A stretch of DNA of 64,000 nt. Origin: Microbacterium rhizosphaerae. GTDB lineage: Bacteria > Actinomycetota > Actinomycetes > Actinomycetales > Microbacteriaceae. Positions 55,526-63,589 of this stretch are shown one piece after another. The DNA lies in contig NZ_CP139368.1 in NCBI RefSeq assembly GCF_034120055.1, positions 558,001-622,000 on the forward strand, written 5' to 3'. Below the pieces are notes generated by a model, which was not told the origin of the DNA, did no database searches, and saw nothing but the letters and a program-made list of their open reading frames with translations. The stretch's first letter is position 1, and each line of letters begins with the position of its first letter. The position numbers were made by a program, and so were the translations under genes.

Positions 55526-55655
55526 GCATCCACCTCCTCCCCTGGATCGGGCGAAGGAGGACGGGCGGATCACGGGCCGGCGGGATCGCCTCTCCGTGTC
55601 ATGCCGCGCCTCGCGTCCGGCACCATCCCGATCTTCACACCGGGATCGTATCGTC

Positions 55656-55850
55656 CTACGCGGCTTCGCTGAGGACGAGCTCGCGGCCGGTGCGGTCGAG
55701 CGTCCACGCCGAGGTCACCTCATCCGGGTGCTCGTCGAGCCACGCCTTATGCGGGCCGCACACGTCGAACAGCACGTAGCCCACCGTCGTCGGCCAGCGG
55801 AACTTCGCTTCGGCCTCGGCGTCGCATCCTCTGACAGCGCAAGTAGTCAC
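55656..55850 (-). CDS. small Cys-rich hypothetical protein
   Basis: A 64-aa protein with CAVRGCDAEAEAKF and VCGPHKAWL, a C-x4-C...C-x2-H pattern that could bind zinc. TTVGYVLFDVCGPHKAWLDEHPDEV looks like a conserved family of small actinobacterial proteins. Function unknown. Confidence 0.65.
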   Translation of the reverse strand: MTTCAVRGCDAEAEAKFRWPTTVGYVLFDVCGPHKAWLDEHPDEVTSAWTLDRTGRELVLSEAA

Positions 55851-56029
55851 GGTCCAAACGTACGACGGATCTCGGGCATCCGGCGAATGCGGGACCGCTC
55901 AGACATGTCCCGCTGACCTGCGTGTTCCGACGCCCCGCCCACCGGGATTCCGCCACCGGGAGTGAGCGAACAGGCCTCTCGACCCGAGAGAGGGCGTGGG
56001 CCAGAGGGATCCTCTTCCGAGCCGGCGTT

Positions 56030-56941
56030 CTATTCGATGGCAGTAGTTCCCGCCCCGATTTCGTGCTGTAGTCGCTGATGTCGTCGGCGGGCGAAGTCTT
56101 GGGCGCGTGGGCCCGATCCGAGGGCCCGGGATGAGATGGCGAGCACCGCTCGGGTCGAAGTGACGACAGGAAGGACGGTTCGTCGCAGACCGAGCAGCTT
56201 GCGATATCGCCGGGGCAGACTCGCCACAGCGGCGGCGAACAGCACGCGATAGGCGAGTCGCATCGATCCGGTGAAGGGGACGTCACGAAGGAACTGCACG
56301 ATGTCGGCCACGCGCGCGTCGTACTTGAGCTCGCCGCGGTCGAGGTACGCATCCATCCGCGACCTCAGTTCGGCCTCGGTCTCCGGGGGATCGAGTACGC
56401 GCATCAGTCGACCCGCTTGCGCCCACTCGCGCACATACGCGTCGGCCCCGCCCGGGATCGGCCCGCCCCAGCGCTGATGGGCGCCAAGGAATGCTTCCGT
56501 GAAGGCGAGGTGTACCCATTCCACGAGCGACGCGTCCGATGCCGAGTACGTGCGGAGGCCTGTATCCGTCGAGTAGGTGCCGGCAACCCTCTGATGAAGG
56601 CGGCTCACGCGGGCCGTCTCAGCGTCAGCCTGCTCGGTTGACCCGTACGTGACGCAGATGATCCAACGTACCGTGCCGGAGAGGCGCCCCACGGGGTCCT
56701 CCCGATAACGCGAGAAATCATGCACCCCTGCCATGGCGCCCGGGTGCAGCGCCTGGATGAGAAGAGCCCTGATGCCCGCGACGAAAGTCGCCGTGCCGGC
56801 GTGCACCGTCCAGACAGCGCCGCCGTCGGGGAAGTAGCCACCATCGTGACCGTCGGCCAACGCCCGCACCCATGGAGGCGTGCCGTCCGGATCACCCGCC
56901 AGCGCGGTGAGCAGTCGCGCACGTAAGGGAAGCCGAGTCAC
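56030..56941 (-). CDS. oxygenase MpaB family protein (DUF2236)
   Basis: A 303-aa helical protein of the MpaB/latex-clearing-protein-type haem family: IRALLIQALHPGAMAGVHDFSRYREDPVGRLSGTVRWI, RLHQRVAGTY and EWVHLAFTEAFLGAHQRWGG contain the conserved His residues. Members oxidatively cleave isoprenoid chains or have unknown roles. It is encoded alone on the minus strand at the border with the right-hand accessory region. Confidence 0.9.
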   Translation of the reverse strand: MTRLPLRARLLTALAGDPDGTPPWVRALADGHDGGYFPDGGAVWTVHAGTATFVAGIRALLIQALHPGAMAGVHDFSRYREDPVGRLSGTVRWIICVTYGSTEQADAETARVSRLHQRVAGTYSTDTGLRTYSASDASLVEWVHLAFTEAFLGAHQRWGGPIPGGADAYVREWAQAGRLMRVLDPPETEAELRSRMDAYLDRGELKYDARVADIVQFLRDVPFTGSMRLAYRVLFAAAVASLPRRYRKLLGLRRTVLPVVTSTRAVLAISSRALGSGPRAQDFARRRHQRLQHEIGAGTTAIE

Positions 56942-57296
56942 ACCTCAAGCGTGCCACGACCCAATGCAGTAGAGCGGGGCGAATGCTGGGTGCAAGTTCT
57001 CTCGACACACCAACGGTCAGCGCGTCGATATCGGCTTTGGCGGCCGCGAGGTCGACGTAGATGGATCCGTAAACGGGCGCTGCCCGATACAGGAACGTCG
57101 CGTTCGGCTCCCAGCGCGCTCGTTCGGGATCGCCAAACGGGCAGTGCGCGGTTGCCGTCCCTTGCGGGGCGTCGCGGACCACCGATGCCGACTTCAGTCA
57201 CCGGTGAGGCCGAAACAGCTCAGTCCCGACCGACGCTTCGCTTCGAACCGGCCGAGCCGCGGAAGGCGTTTCGTCTTCGAGGGACAGAATACGAGC
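56942..57296. other. 355-bp region without an assignable gene
   Basis: The minus strand has an open frame (56892-57182, 96 codons) that would overlap the MpaB start by 50 nt. Its middle (PFGDPERARWEPNATFLYRAAPVYGSIYVDL) looks protein-like, but I recognise no family and see no clear ribosome-binding site. It may be a remnant. The right end holds the CAGAAT box of the next gene. Confidence 0.4.
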
Positions 57297-59273
57297 GTGA
57301 GCAATGACGAGCCTCCGACGCAGCGGGTGCGGTTCTTTAGCGTCAACGACCTCTCGATCGGGTGGTACATTCCGCGCGTTGCCGCGCTTGCGGAGCGCTT
57401 CGACCCGGACGACCCGCCCGCTGACACCACGGACGTTCTCGAGCTCCACAACGTTGAGCAGTACCTTGAGCACGGATTCCTTCCTGCTTCATACAGCGAT
57501 GGGCAGGTTGCCAGCGCCAAGACCCGGATCCCAGCGATCCACAGCATGGTCGCCCGGCACTTCTCGAAGATCACAGAGGCCAACTTCGCTGACGCGGTAG
57601 CGGATGTGGGAGACGTTTACCACGGTGATCTCCTTGATCTCCTGGGCCGGTACGGGGCGTACGAGCGGTGTGAAAGTTCCATCGTGCTGCCAGCGCTATC
57701 CGCGGTGGGTGTTCATCTCGGTCAGATGCTCACGAGCAAGAAGCTTGTTGAAGCGTACGGGGCCGAAATCAACAAGCTGCTGCTTGCAGCCCCCAGCAAC
57801 GCGGAGTACCTCATTCGCAAGCATCTGCAGGCACGAGGGCGCGAGGACCTACACCTCCCCCGCAGTCTCACCGCCGACGACGCGCGCGCCCTGATTGAGC
57901 GCTACATCGACAGTGCGGATGCCAACCCCAATTACGTTGGGCTCGTCGCGACTGCAAAAGATCTCCAAGAGATAGGTCTCGACCCAAAGCTCCGACTGCG
58001 TGCGAAGCGCCGAAGCGAGGAAATCACAGCCGCGTTCTTCGCCGAAAACACCGGACTCAGAGCCGGCTGTGAAGTATTCCTGTCCGACGATCAAGACAAG
58101 CCCGAGGTATTCGAACTCGACACCACCGAAGGCTGGACAGCGCGCTACACCTACAGCACGGCGTGGCTGAGCGCGACCCTAGACGAGGCGAGCATCCTCA
58201 ACAACTTCCAGCACCTCTTCCGCTTCGTCGACGACAGCGGCCTCCTGGTGATGCCGTCCTACCCGGCGAAGCTCAGTGTCATCGAACGGTTCATGGGAAC
58301 GAGGGGAAAGCAGGAATACAAAGTTGGAGTGGAGTTCCACGCCACAGACATGCGAACGCTCCTCCAGACTCAGGCCTACAACGAATTCCTCGATTCGAAG
58401 GACACCAGCCTCGAGGAAGTGTTCGAGTGGTTCTTTGAGAACTACCTCGCGACAGAGTTCAGTGCGGTCGGCTTCTCGTTCTCACCGTCCGCTCGAGGCT
58501 CGTCCCATGTGGAGCGTGTCCGGCACTTGTTCGCGGAGATTGAAAGTGCAGCGGCGCAGTTCACGCTGTTCGTGAACGAAGGGGAGGTCGACAGAGAGCT
58601 GCTCGCGGTCAGTGCCAACATCGTCAACTACAAGGAGACCCCAAGTCTCCTCTCCGACAAGTACGTCTATCCAACGACTGGCTCCGACATCGATGCGATC
58701 CTCCACCTCCTCTTTTCAGACCAGTCGCAACTGCACTACATCAATGACGCGCTCACGGCCGACACTGCGGCCCAACTACTCATCGAGAGCCACGTCTCCT
58801 ATGACGAATTCAATGACTACCAGAAGCCGATGCTCGACTTCTTGATCGAGCGAGACATCCTTCAGAAGACGGCGACACGAGTCCAGATCGCCAGCTCTGC
58901 TCAGTTCCGCGTGCTGGCTGCGCTCTTCGCGACGACTGCAGCCAACTACTACCACCTGCCCGAGGAAGGGCAAGCCGCGGTCGACGCGATGGTCGCGAAG
59001 GGCTGGGTCACCCGCCGTTCCTCCCTGCTAACCGAAGCTGAGGCCGCCTACTTCAATTACGTCCTCAACGCCAAGGACTTCAGCAACGGACTCAACCTGC
59101 GAAACAGGTACCTACACGGCACGCAAGCTGAACGAGATCGAGCGGGTGAGCACTCTAGGAACTACGTGATCGCGCTGCGGACTGCCGTTGCGCTGGTCCT
59201 CAAGATCAACGAGGACTTTTGCCAAGCCGATGGCATGCGCGGGGCGGACCCGCAAGCGACTGAAGCCAGCTGA
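57297..59273 (+). CDS. large hypothetical protein with C-terminal R-x4-H (HEPN-like) motif
   Basis: A 658-aa soluble protein that I cannot assign to a named family. It is mostly alpha-helical, with a beta-containing middle (about 260-420). Near the C-terminus, NLRNRYLHGT has R602-x4-H607, followed by a long helix (NYVIALRTAVALVLKINEDF), the layout of HEPN/DUF4209-type RNase domains. The GTG at 57297 has CAGAAT 6 nt upstream and no Shine-Dalgarno, suggesting a leaderless mRNA. The codons are visibly less GC-rich than in the core genes to the left. Other HEPN genes follow within 5 kb. An anti-phage or abortive-infection role is possible but unproven. Confidence 0.7.
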   Translation: MSNDEPPTQRVRFFSVNDLSIGWYIPRVAALAERFDPDDPPADTTDVLELHNVEQYLEHGFLPASYSDGQVASAKTRIPAIHSMVARHFSKITEANFADAVADVGDVYHGDLLDLLGRYGAYERCESSIVLPALSAVGVHLGQMLTSKKLVEAYGAEINKLLLAAPSNAEYLIRKHLQARGREDLHLPRSLTADDARALIERYIDSADANPNYVGLVATAKDLQEIGLDPKLRLRAKRRSEEITAAFFAENTGLRAGCEVFLSDDQDKPEVFELDTTEGWTARYTYSTAWLSATLDEASILNNFQHLFRFVDDSGLLVMPSYPAKLSVIERFMGTRGKQEYKVGVEFHATDMRTLLQTQAYNEFLDSKDTSLEEVFEWFFENYLATEFSAVGFSFSPSARGSSHVERVRHLFAEIESAAAQFTLFVNEGEVDRELLAVSANIVNYKETPSLLSDKYVYPTTGSDIDAILHLLFSDQSQLHYINDALTADTAAQLLIESHVSYDEFNDYQKPMLDFLIERDILQKTATRVQIASSAQFRVLAALFATTAANYYHLPEEGQAAVDAMVAKGWVTRRSSLLTEAEAAYFNYVLNAKDFSNGLNLRNRYLHGTQAERDRAGEHSRNYVIALRTAVALVLKINEDFCQADGMRGADPQATEAS

Positions 59274-59696
59274 CTCCAGCTCCGCAGTAGCTCGGCGTTC
59301 GGCGAGGCCAGCGGTCTCGGTCTCACATGGTGTCAGGCACCTCGATTTCTCACGGGACGTGCTCGCCGAACATGAGGTAGCCAACCCGGTCATCTTCGAT
59401 CTGACGCAGCTCCTCCGCAATGATGAGCGCCTGGCCGCTGGATCTAGAGCCCCATTTGCGATCCCTAACCTGAGCACCGCGCGTACGGGGAGTGTCGCGT
59501 GTGTGTCGTCGCCCGCGCAATCGCCATCCGGCACGGGCCTGAGCGCGGGGGAGGGTGCCGTGCGTCAGGCGTCCATATGGCAGCACCGAGCACCTGGGCC
59601 TCTCGGCTATGGTCCCCTGTGTGCTCGACGTTCGTCAAACACGCGCTAGCGGCGTAGGTGCGGGATGGGAGTGCGGCGCTTATCTAGACTCCGCCT
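59274..59696. other. 423-bp region without an assignable gene
   Basis: No convincing complete gene. On the minus strand a short stretch near 59345-59460 (SRSSGQALIIAEELRQIEDDRVGYL) looks like a helical protein fragment but is embedded in unlikely sequence, so it may be a remnant. The right end has TAGACT 6 nt before the next ATG. Confidence 0.4.
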
Positions 59697-60431
59697 ATGG
59701 CGTCCCTCCGGCATCGACTGAACATGCTTTTCCTTGACCCGAAGCCGATGCACGAGCCCGACACGCAGATGGTTCAGGAAGCGAGACTGCGAGCGCTCGA
59801 GCGCCTTCGGAGGTTTTCCAAGCGAGCGGCCAGGCGGAGAGCACGGCGTCTGGTTGCGGCAGGTATTGGCGCGTTTTTCTTCGCATTATTCGTCGCCTTT
59901 CTGTGGCTTGGGCTGACCAGCCAAGGCGACGCGGTTGCCGCAGGTAGGGCCGTCGACAGCGCCGTGCAGGTCATGGCTGATATCACCAGAGCTGGAGCGA
60001 TTGCCCTCCCCGGCTTCGTCGCCGCGCTCCTGACTCTGGCAGTTGTGAATGGAGGCAACCTGGCCTCCAGTTTCGTCATCACGATGGCAATCTGGATCGG
60101 TTCGGCCTCCGTCACTTGGGCGAGCATCAGCATCGCCGGCTTCTGGTTAGCCGTGTGGGACGAGAAGACTGGTCCCGATGCGAGCATCATTTACGCAACT
60201 TTGGCCTTGGCTGGCGTGTGCGTTGCTCTCGCGACAGCAATCGCGGAGGTTCTGCCGGCCAATGATGAGTGGCGACGCGAACGAATGCACGAACGGCTGA
60301 AACGCAATACGAAGATCAGCGGGACCTTCGCTCCCTTGCTGACCAGGTCGGTCTCCTCGATTCGGGTAGTCGGCCCGGGCTCGCGAAGCGGCCGGGAGTC
60401 GTCGCAGCTGTCTGGATCGTGGCGGCTGTGA
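59697..60431 (+). CDS. four-helix membrane protein, probable N-terminal half of a broken gene
   Basis: A basic cytoplasmic N-terminus (RLRRFSKRAARRRARR), then four hydrophobic helices (about 54-75, 98-120, 125-152 and 163-185) and a charged segment (NDEWRRERMHERLKRN). After about 60310 this frame turns into unlikely low-complexity sequence, while the -1 frame continues with protein-like residues and four more helices (60269-60844). This suggests one eight-helix protein split by a -1 frameshift. TAGACT 6 nt before the ATG indicates a leaderless start. Function unknown. Confidence 0.6.
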   Translation: MASLRHRLNMLFLDPKPMHEPDTQMVQEARLRALERLRRFSKRAARRRARRLVAAGIGAFFFALFVAFLWLGLTSQGDAVAAGRAVDSAVQVMADITRAGAIALPGFVAALLTLAVVNGGNLASSFVITMAIWIGSASVTWASISIAGFWLAVWDEKTGPDASIIYATLALAGVCVALATAIAEVLPANDEWRRERMHERLKRNTKISGTFAPLLTRSVSSIRVVGPGSRSGRESSQLSGSWRL

Positions 60432-60844
60432 CCGTTGGAGCATGGGTGGGCGTCCTGACCGAGACCCCGAACCCTCAGGATGGAGCCGTGGCTGCGGTCG
60501 GTATCCCCACCGCCACAGTATTCGTGTATCTCGCGGCTTCCGTCGGTGGCACTCCCCGGCCAGCGCCGGTGTTGGCAGGCTTTCTGCAGTGCATCTACGT
60601 CGGAGAGCTCGTCCAACTGGCCGTCAAGGACGGACAACCAAGCTCGTGGGCCGCCGTGATCCTGGTCGTCATGTGGTCTGCGGCGATCATCCTCGCAACG
60701 CTCCCGCAGTGGGTGGCTGAACCTGCACGTCGGTTCCTCCTCGTCTCAGCAGGCATCGCGAGACAACGCAAGCTTCTCGCACGGGAGCACGCAAATCTAA
60801 AGCCTGCCGTCATGGCAGCAGACATCCTCGCGGTGTCCGATTAG
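60269..60844 (+). CDS. four-helix membrane protein, probable C-terminal half
   Basis: In the -1 frame relative to the preceding gene. From about 60310 it reads EDQRDLRSLADQVGLLDSG, then four helices (AVWIVAAVTVGAWVGVL; GIPTATVFVYLAASV; LAGFLQCIYVGELV; WAAVILVVMWSAAIILATL) and a basic tail. The formal GTG at 60269 lies inside the other gene and has no clear ribosome-binding site. It is either translated by frameshifting near CTGAAACGC (60297) or the gene is broken or misread. Function unknown. Confidence 0.5.
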   Translation: MATRTNARTAETQYEDQRDLRSLADQVGLLDSGSRPGLAKRPGVVAAVWIVAAVTVGAWVGVLTETPNPQDGAVAAVGIPTATVFVYLAASVGGTPRPAPVLAGFLQCIYVGELVQLAVKDGQPSSWAAVILVVMWSAAIILATLPQWVAEPARRFLLVSAGIARQRKLLAREHANLKPAVMAADILAVSD

Positions 60845-61044
60845 CGGACTGACATAGTCGCGCCGTAACAGAGGCCCCGGCTGCCCATGCCCCGGGGGTT
60901 GGTTGGAGACTGATCCGAGGGGATCCGAATCCGTGCGGCGCGCGTTTCAGCCACGTGGGGGACGGCCTCAGTGCGCGCGATAGGCATCGTTTTGAGCACG
61001 CCGGCCGGTTCAGTTCAGTTGTAGGCCTGTTCTACGATCAACCA

Positions 61045-61401
61045 ATGGATCCGATCTATGACAAGACAGGCGCGGTTGTCGGCTGGTTCGAGAGCGACCG
61101 CATCCGTGGCTTGGACGGCGCCGTGGTCGGTTGGGTGCGGGGCGAGTATGTCCACGGGCTATATGGCCAGAACGTCGGCGTGCTCAAATCAGGCAACTTC
61201 CGCGACACCAGCGGCAACGTCGTCGCGTGGCTACGGGGCGCCACTGGCGGACCCGTTCATCCTGTGCCCAGCGTGCCCCCGGTCCCACCTGTTCCTCACG
61301 TACCGCCGGTGCCTGCCGTGCCGCACGTGCCGTTCGTGCCCGCGGTGCCGTCACTCAGCTGGTCAGGTATCTCATTTGAGCAGTTCCTTCCTCGGCGTTA
61401 G
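61045..61401 (+). CDS. 4-fold beta-flower domain protein with Pro-Val tail
   Basis: A 118-aa protein. Residues 1 to about 68 contain four repeats of the (Y/L)(D/N)..G..VGW..-(I/V)...L type (IYDKTGAVVGWFESDRIRGL; VRGEYVHGLYGQNVG; FRDTSGNVVAWLRG), matching the 4-fold beta-flower domain. The tail is a PxVP-repeat (VPSVPPVPPVPHVPPVP). TACGAT lies 6 nt before the ATG, so translation is probably leaderless. The role is unknown. Confidence 0.8.
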   Translation: MDPIYDKTGAVVGWFESDRIRGLDGAVVGWVRGEYVHGLYGQNVGVLKSGNFRDTSGNVVAWLRGATGGPVHPVPSVPPVPPVPHVPPVPAVPHVPFVPAVPSLSWSGISFEQFLPRR

Positions 61402-61604
61402 CAGCCACCCGTCGCGATCACAGCCTCGTTGCCGCCGTGCGCGGACTCCATCGCGCTAACGATCCTGTAGCGGGCGCCAGCACCCCTGTGCGATTCATCG
61501 TCAGTCGTTGTGCGCGAAGGTGCGAACGGGGCGATGGTCGACGACGACAGGACCTACGGCTGGTGCAGCCCCAAAAGGCGGAGGTGGATCGCTAGTCTTC
61601 GGGA

Positions 61605-62330
61605 GTGGATGAAGCTCGCGCGATCGGGGTCCTGGAGTGGTGGGTTCGCTCCGCAAAGGCTGCCTCACAAGATGGCCACGGCAACGGCGGAGTGCCCCGC
61701 AATACGACCGTCTCCGCAGAGTTGCAGGCCCGCGAAGATCAAACGCGGCGTGTGCTCGCTCAAGTGCTCGGCGACGAGGCTGTCCCCGATATTCTCCGGC
61801 GTGGTTCGATGAACGATTTCTACTGGGTCGAAGAAGGCATTCGACGGGCAGAGTATGCGCTCGGCAAGCTGCGGACTGAGAAGGAGACAAGGGACATCCT
61901 GGGCAGCACCGCTCCCACGATGCAGGCGGACGCGCTCCATCCGCTTATCTGGGGTGCGGCTTGGAAGCGCTGGGAGTCCGAGCATTACTCGGATGCGGTG
62001 CAAAAGTCGGCCACTGCGCTGAGCGGGTACGTCAAGGATCAAACAGGACGCTACGAGCTGGGAGACGCTGATCTCATGTCACAGGCGTTCTCGCTCGCGG
62101 CCCCGCAGGCGGGGAAGCCTCGACTGCGCTGGCCGGGCAATGATGACGACCTGACCGTGAAGTCGATGCGTCCGGGCATCCTCAATATGGCGCAAGGTGT
62201 GTTCGCAGCCATCCGGAACCCCGCCGCGCATTCGACTGACGAGATACCCAAGCAGGAAGCACTTGAGCAGCTCGCGACTCTCAGTATTCTTGCCCGGTGG
62301 ATCGAGCGGTGCGACCTGGTGAAGACCTGA
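61605..62330 (+). CDS. TIGR02391 (Ymh) HEPN-domain protein
   Basis: A 241-aa protein. The C-terminal domain (about 110-240) matches the Ymh family: ALHPLIWGAAWKRWESEHYSDAVQKSATAL, then MRPGILNMAQGVFAAIRNPAAHST with R204-x4-H209, the HEPN RNase motif. Ymh proteins are common in mobile and defence regions and near restriction systems. The GTG at 61605 follows TAGTCT by 6 nt (leaderless). It is 218 bp upstream of the ParA-like gene. Confidence 0.85.
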   Translation: MDEARAIGVLEWWVRSAKAASQDGHGNGGVPRNTTVSAELQAREDQTRRVLAQVLGDEAVPDILRRGSMNDFYWVEEGIRRAEYALGKLRTEKETRDILGSTAPTMQADALHPLIWGAAWKRWESEHYSDAVQKSATALSGYVKDQTGRYELGDADLMSQAFSLAAPQAGKPRLRWPGNDDDLTVKSMRPGILNMAQGVFAAIRNPAAHSTDEIPKQEALEQLATLSILARWIERCDLVKT

Positions 62331-62548
62331 CAATCGTTATCGCTGGTGCTCTCAGCGGCGTGGCGTCAAAGCGTCGGGGCATTCGACTGACTCCGAACTC
62401 GGTGCCGTCTACCGGAAGCTGAACCCGATTGGCGTGTCCCTGCGTTAGGTTCTTGACCACGTAGGAAAGCTCTCCCGAACATGGTCGCGATCGCAACGCG
62501 GCAGGACCAGAGCTGACTACCCTCGTCGATCTGAGAAATGGGGACGCC

Positions 62549-63589
62549 GTGGCGAGAGTCATCACGATGTTCAACAACAAGGGCGGCGTTAGCAAGACCA
62601 CAACGAGTTTCAACCTTGGTTGGATGCTCGCAGAGCGGGGACACAAGGTGGTCCTGGTTGATGCTGACCCCCAGTGCAACTTGACCGGCATGGTCCTCGA
62701 CCTTGCCGGAGAGAGCGCGCTAGAAGAGTTCTACGAGCAGAATCCAGGACGGAACATCCGGTCTGCCCTTGAGCCCGCGTTTCAATCCCGGCCACGTATC
62801 GTGGAACCCGTCGACTGTGTCGAAGTGGCCGGCGTGCAGGGGCTATACCTCCTGCCCGGCCACATCGGACTCGCGGAGGACGAGACTTCGCTCGGCATCG
62901 CGCAACAGCTCTCAGAGACGATCCAAGCCTTGAAGAATCTGCCGGGCAGCTTTCGATACCTGTTCGACAGGACAGCGGAAAAGTACGATGCCGACTTTGT
63001 AATCGTAGACCTCAGCCCGGGGCTGGGGGCAGTGAATCAGAACCTCGTCGCGACGGCGGACTTTGTTGTTATTCCTGCGAGCCCGGACGTCTTCTCGGTC
63101 ATGGCAATGGAGTCGCTCGCACGCGTATTCCCGCGCTGGAAGAAGTGGGCCCAAAGCGCATCCGAACTGGAAGCATTGCGAAACGCCGACTATCCATTCC
63201 CTGAGCCCACACTCAAATTCCTCGGCACCATCGTTCAGCGTTACCGTCTCCGCTCAGGAGAAGCGACCCAGGGGTTTCAGGAGTTCTTCACGAGCATTGA
63301 TGAGGCTGTTGAGAACACTCTGGCTCCTGCGCTTAGCGATGCAGGCATCTTGCTCGAGGAGAGCGAGTACGAGTCAGCGGGCATCGGATCCAATTACCGG
63401 CTCGCCAGCATCTCGGATTTCAATTCACTCATCACCACCTCGCAGACCGTGCGGAAGCCCGTCTTCGCTCTGACGCAGCAGGACACCGGGCAAGCAGGCG
63501 TGGTCTGGGCTGCGACAGCGTCCGCGATAGAGACCTTCCGACAAGTCTTCACGGAACTTGCCGTACGCGTCGAGTCGCTTACGGCCTGA
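62549..63589 (+). CDS. ParA-like ATPase
   Basis: A 346-aa P-loop ATPase of the ParA/MinD class: the deviant Walker A NNKGGVSKTTTSFNLG at residues 9-24, DADPQCNLTG, and Walker B/A'-like FVIVDLSPGLGAVNQN. There is no ParB gene; instead its stop overlaps the ATG of a HEPN-type gene by one base (TGATG). This suggests translational coupling and a two-protein system rather than chromosome partition. The GTG start is preceded by GGGGAC. The C-terminal quarter (from about 230) is longer than in minimal ParA proteins. Confidence 0.88.
   Translation: MARVITMFNNKGGVSKTTTSFNLGWMLAERGHKVVLVDADPQCNLTGMVLDLAGESALEEFYEQNPGRNIRSALEPAFQSRPRIVEPVDCVEVAGVQGLYLLPGHIGLAEDETSLGIAQQLSETIQALKNLPGSFRYLFDRTAEKYDADFVIVDLSPGLGAVNQNLVATADFVVIPASPDVFSVMAMESLARVFPRWKKWAQSASELEALRNADYPFPEPTLKFLGTIVQRYRLRSGEATQGFQEFFTSIDEAVENTLAPALSDAGILLEESEYESAGIGSNYRLASISDFNSLITTSQTVRKPVFALTQQDTGQAGVVWAATASAIETFRQVFTELAVRVESLTA

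Noticed and set aside
56892..57182. 96-codon minus-strand frame upstream of the MpaB gene
   Set aside because: Overlaps the MpaB start by 50 nt, no recognised family and no ribosome-binding site; kept only as a possible remnant.
59112..59649. Open frames on both strands in the 59.3-59.7 kb gap
   Set aside because: No start signals and mostly unlikely composition; only a short helical stretch looks like old coding DNA.
62549..63589. Plasmid or chromosome partition locus
   Set aside because: No ParB gene, no parS-like repeats and no replication gene nearby; the coupled gene is HEPN-like instead.
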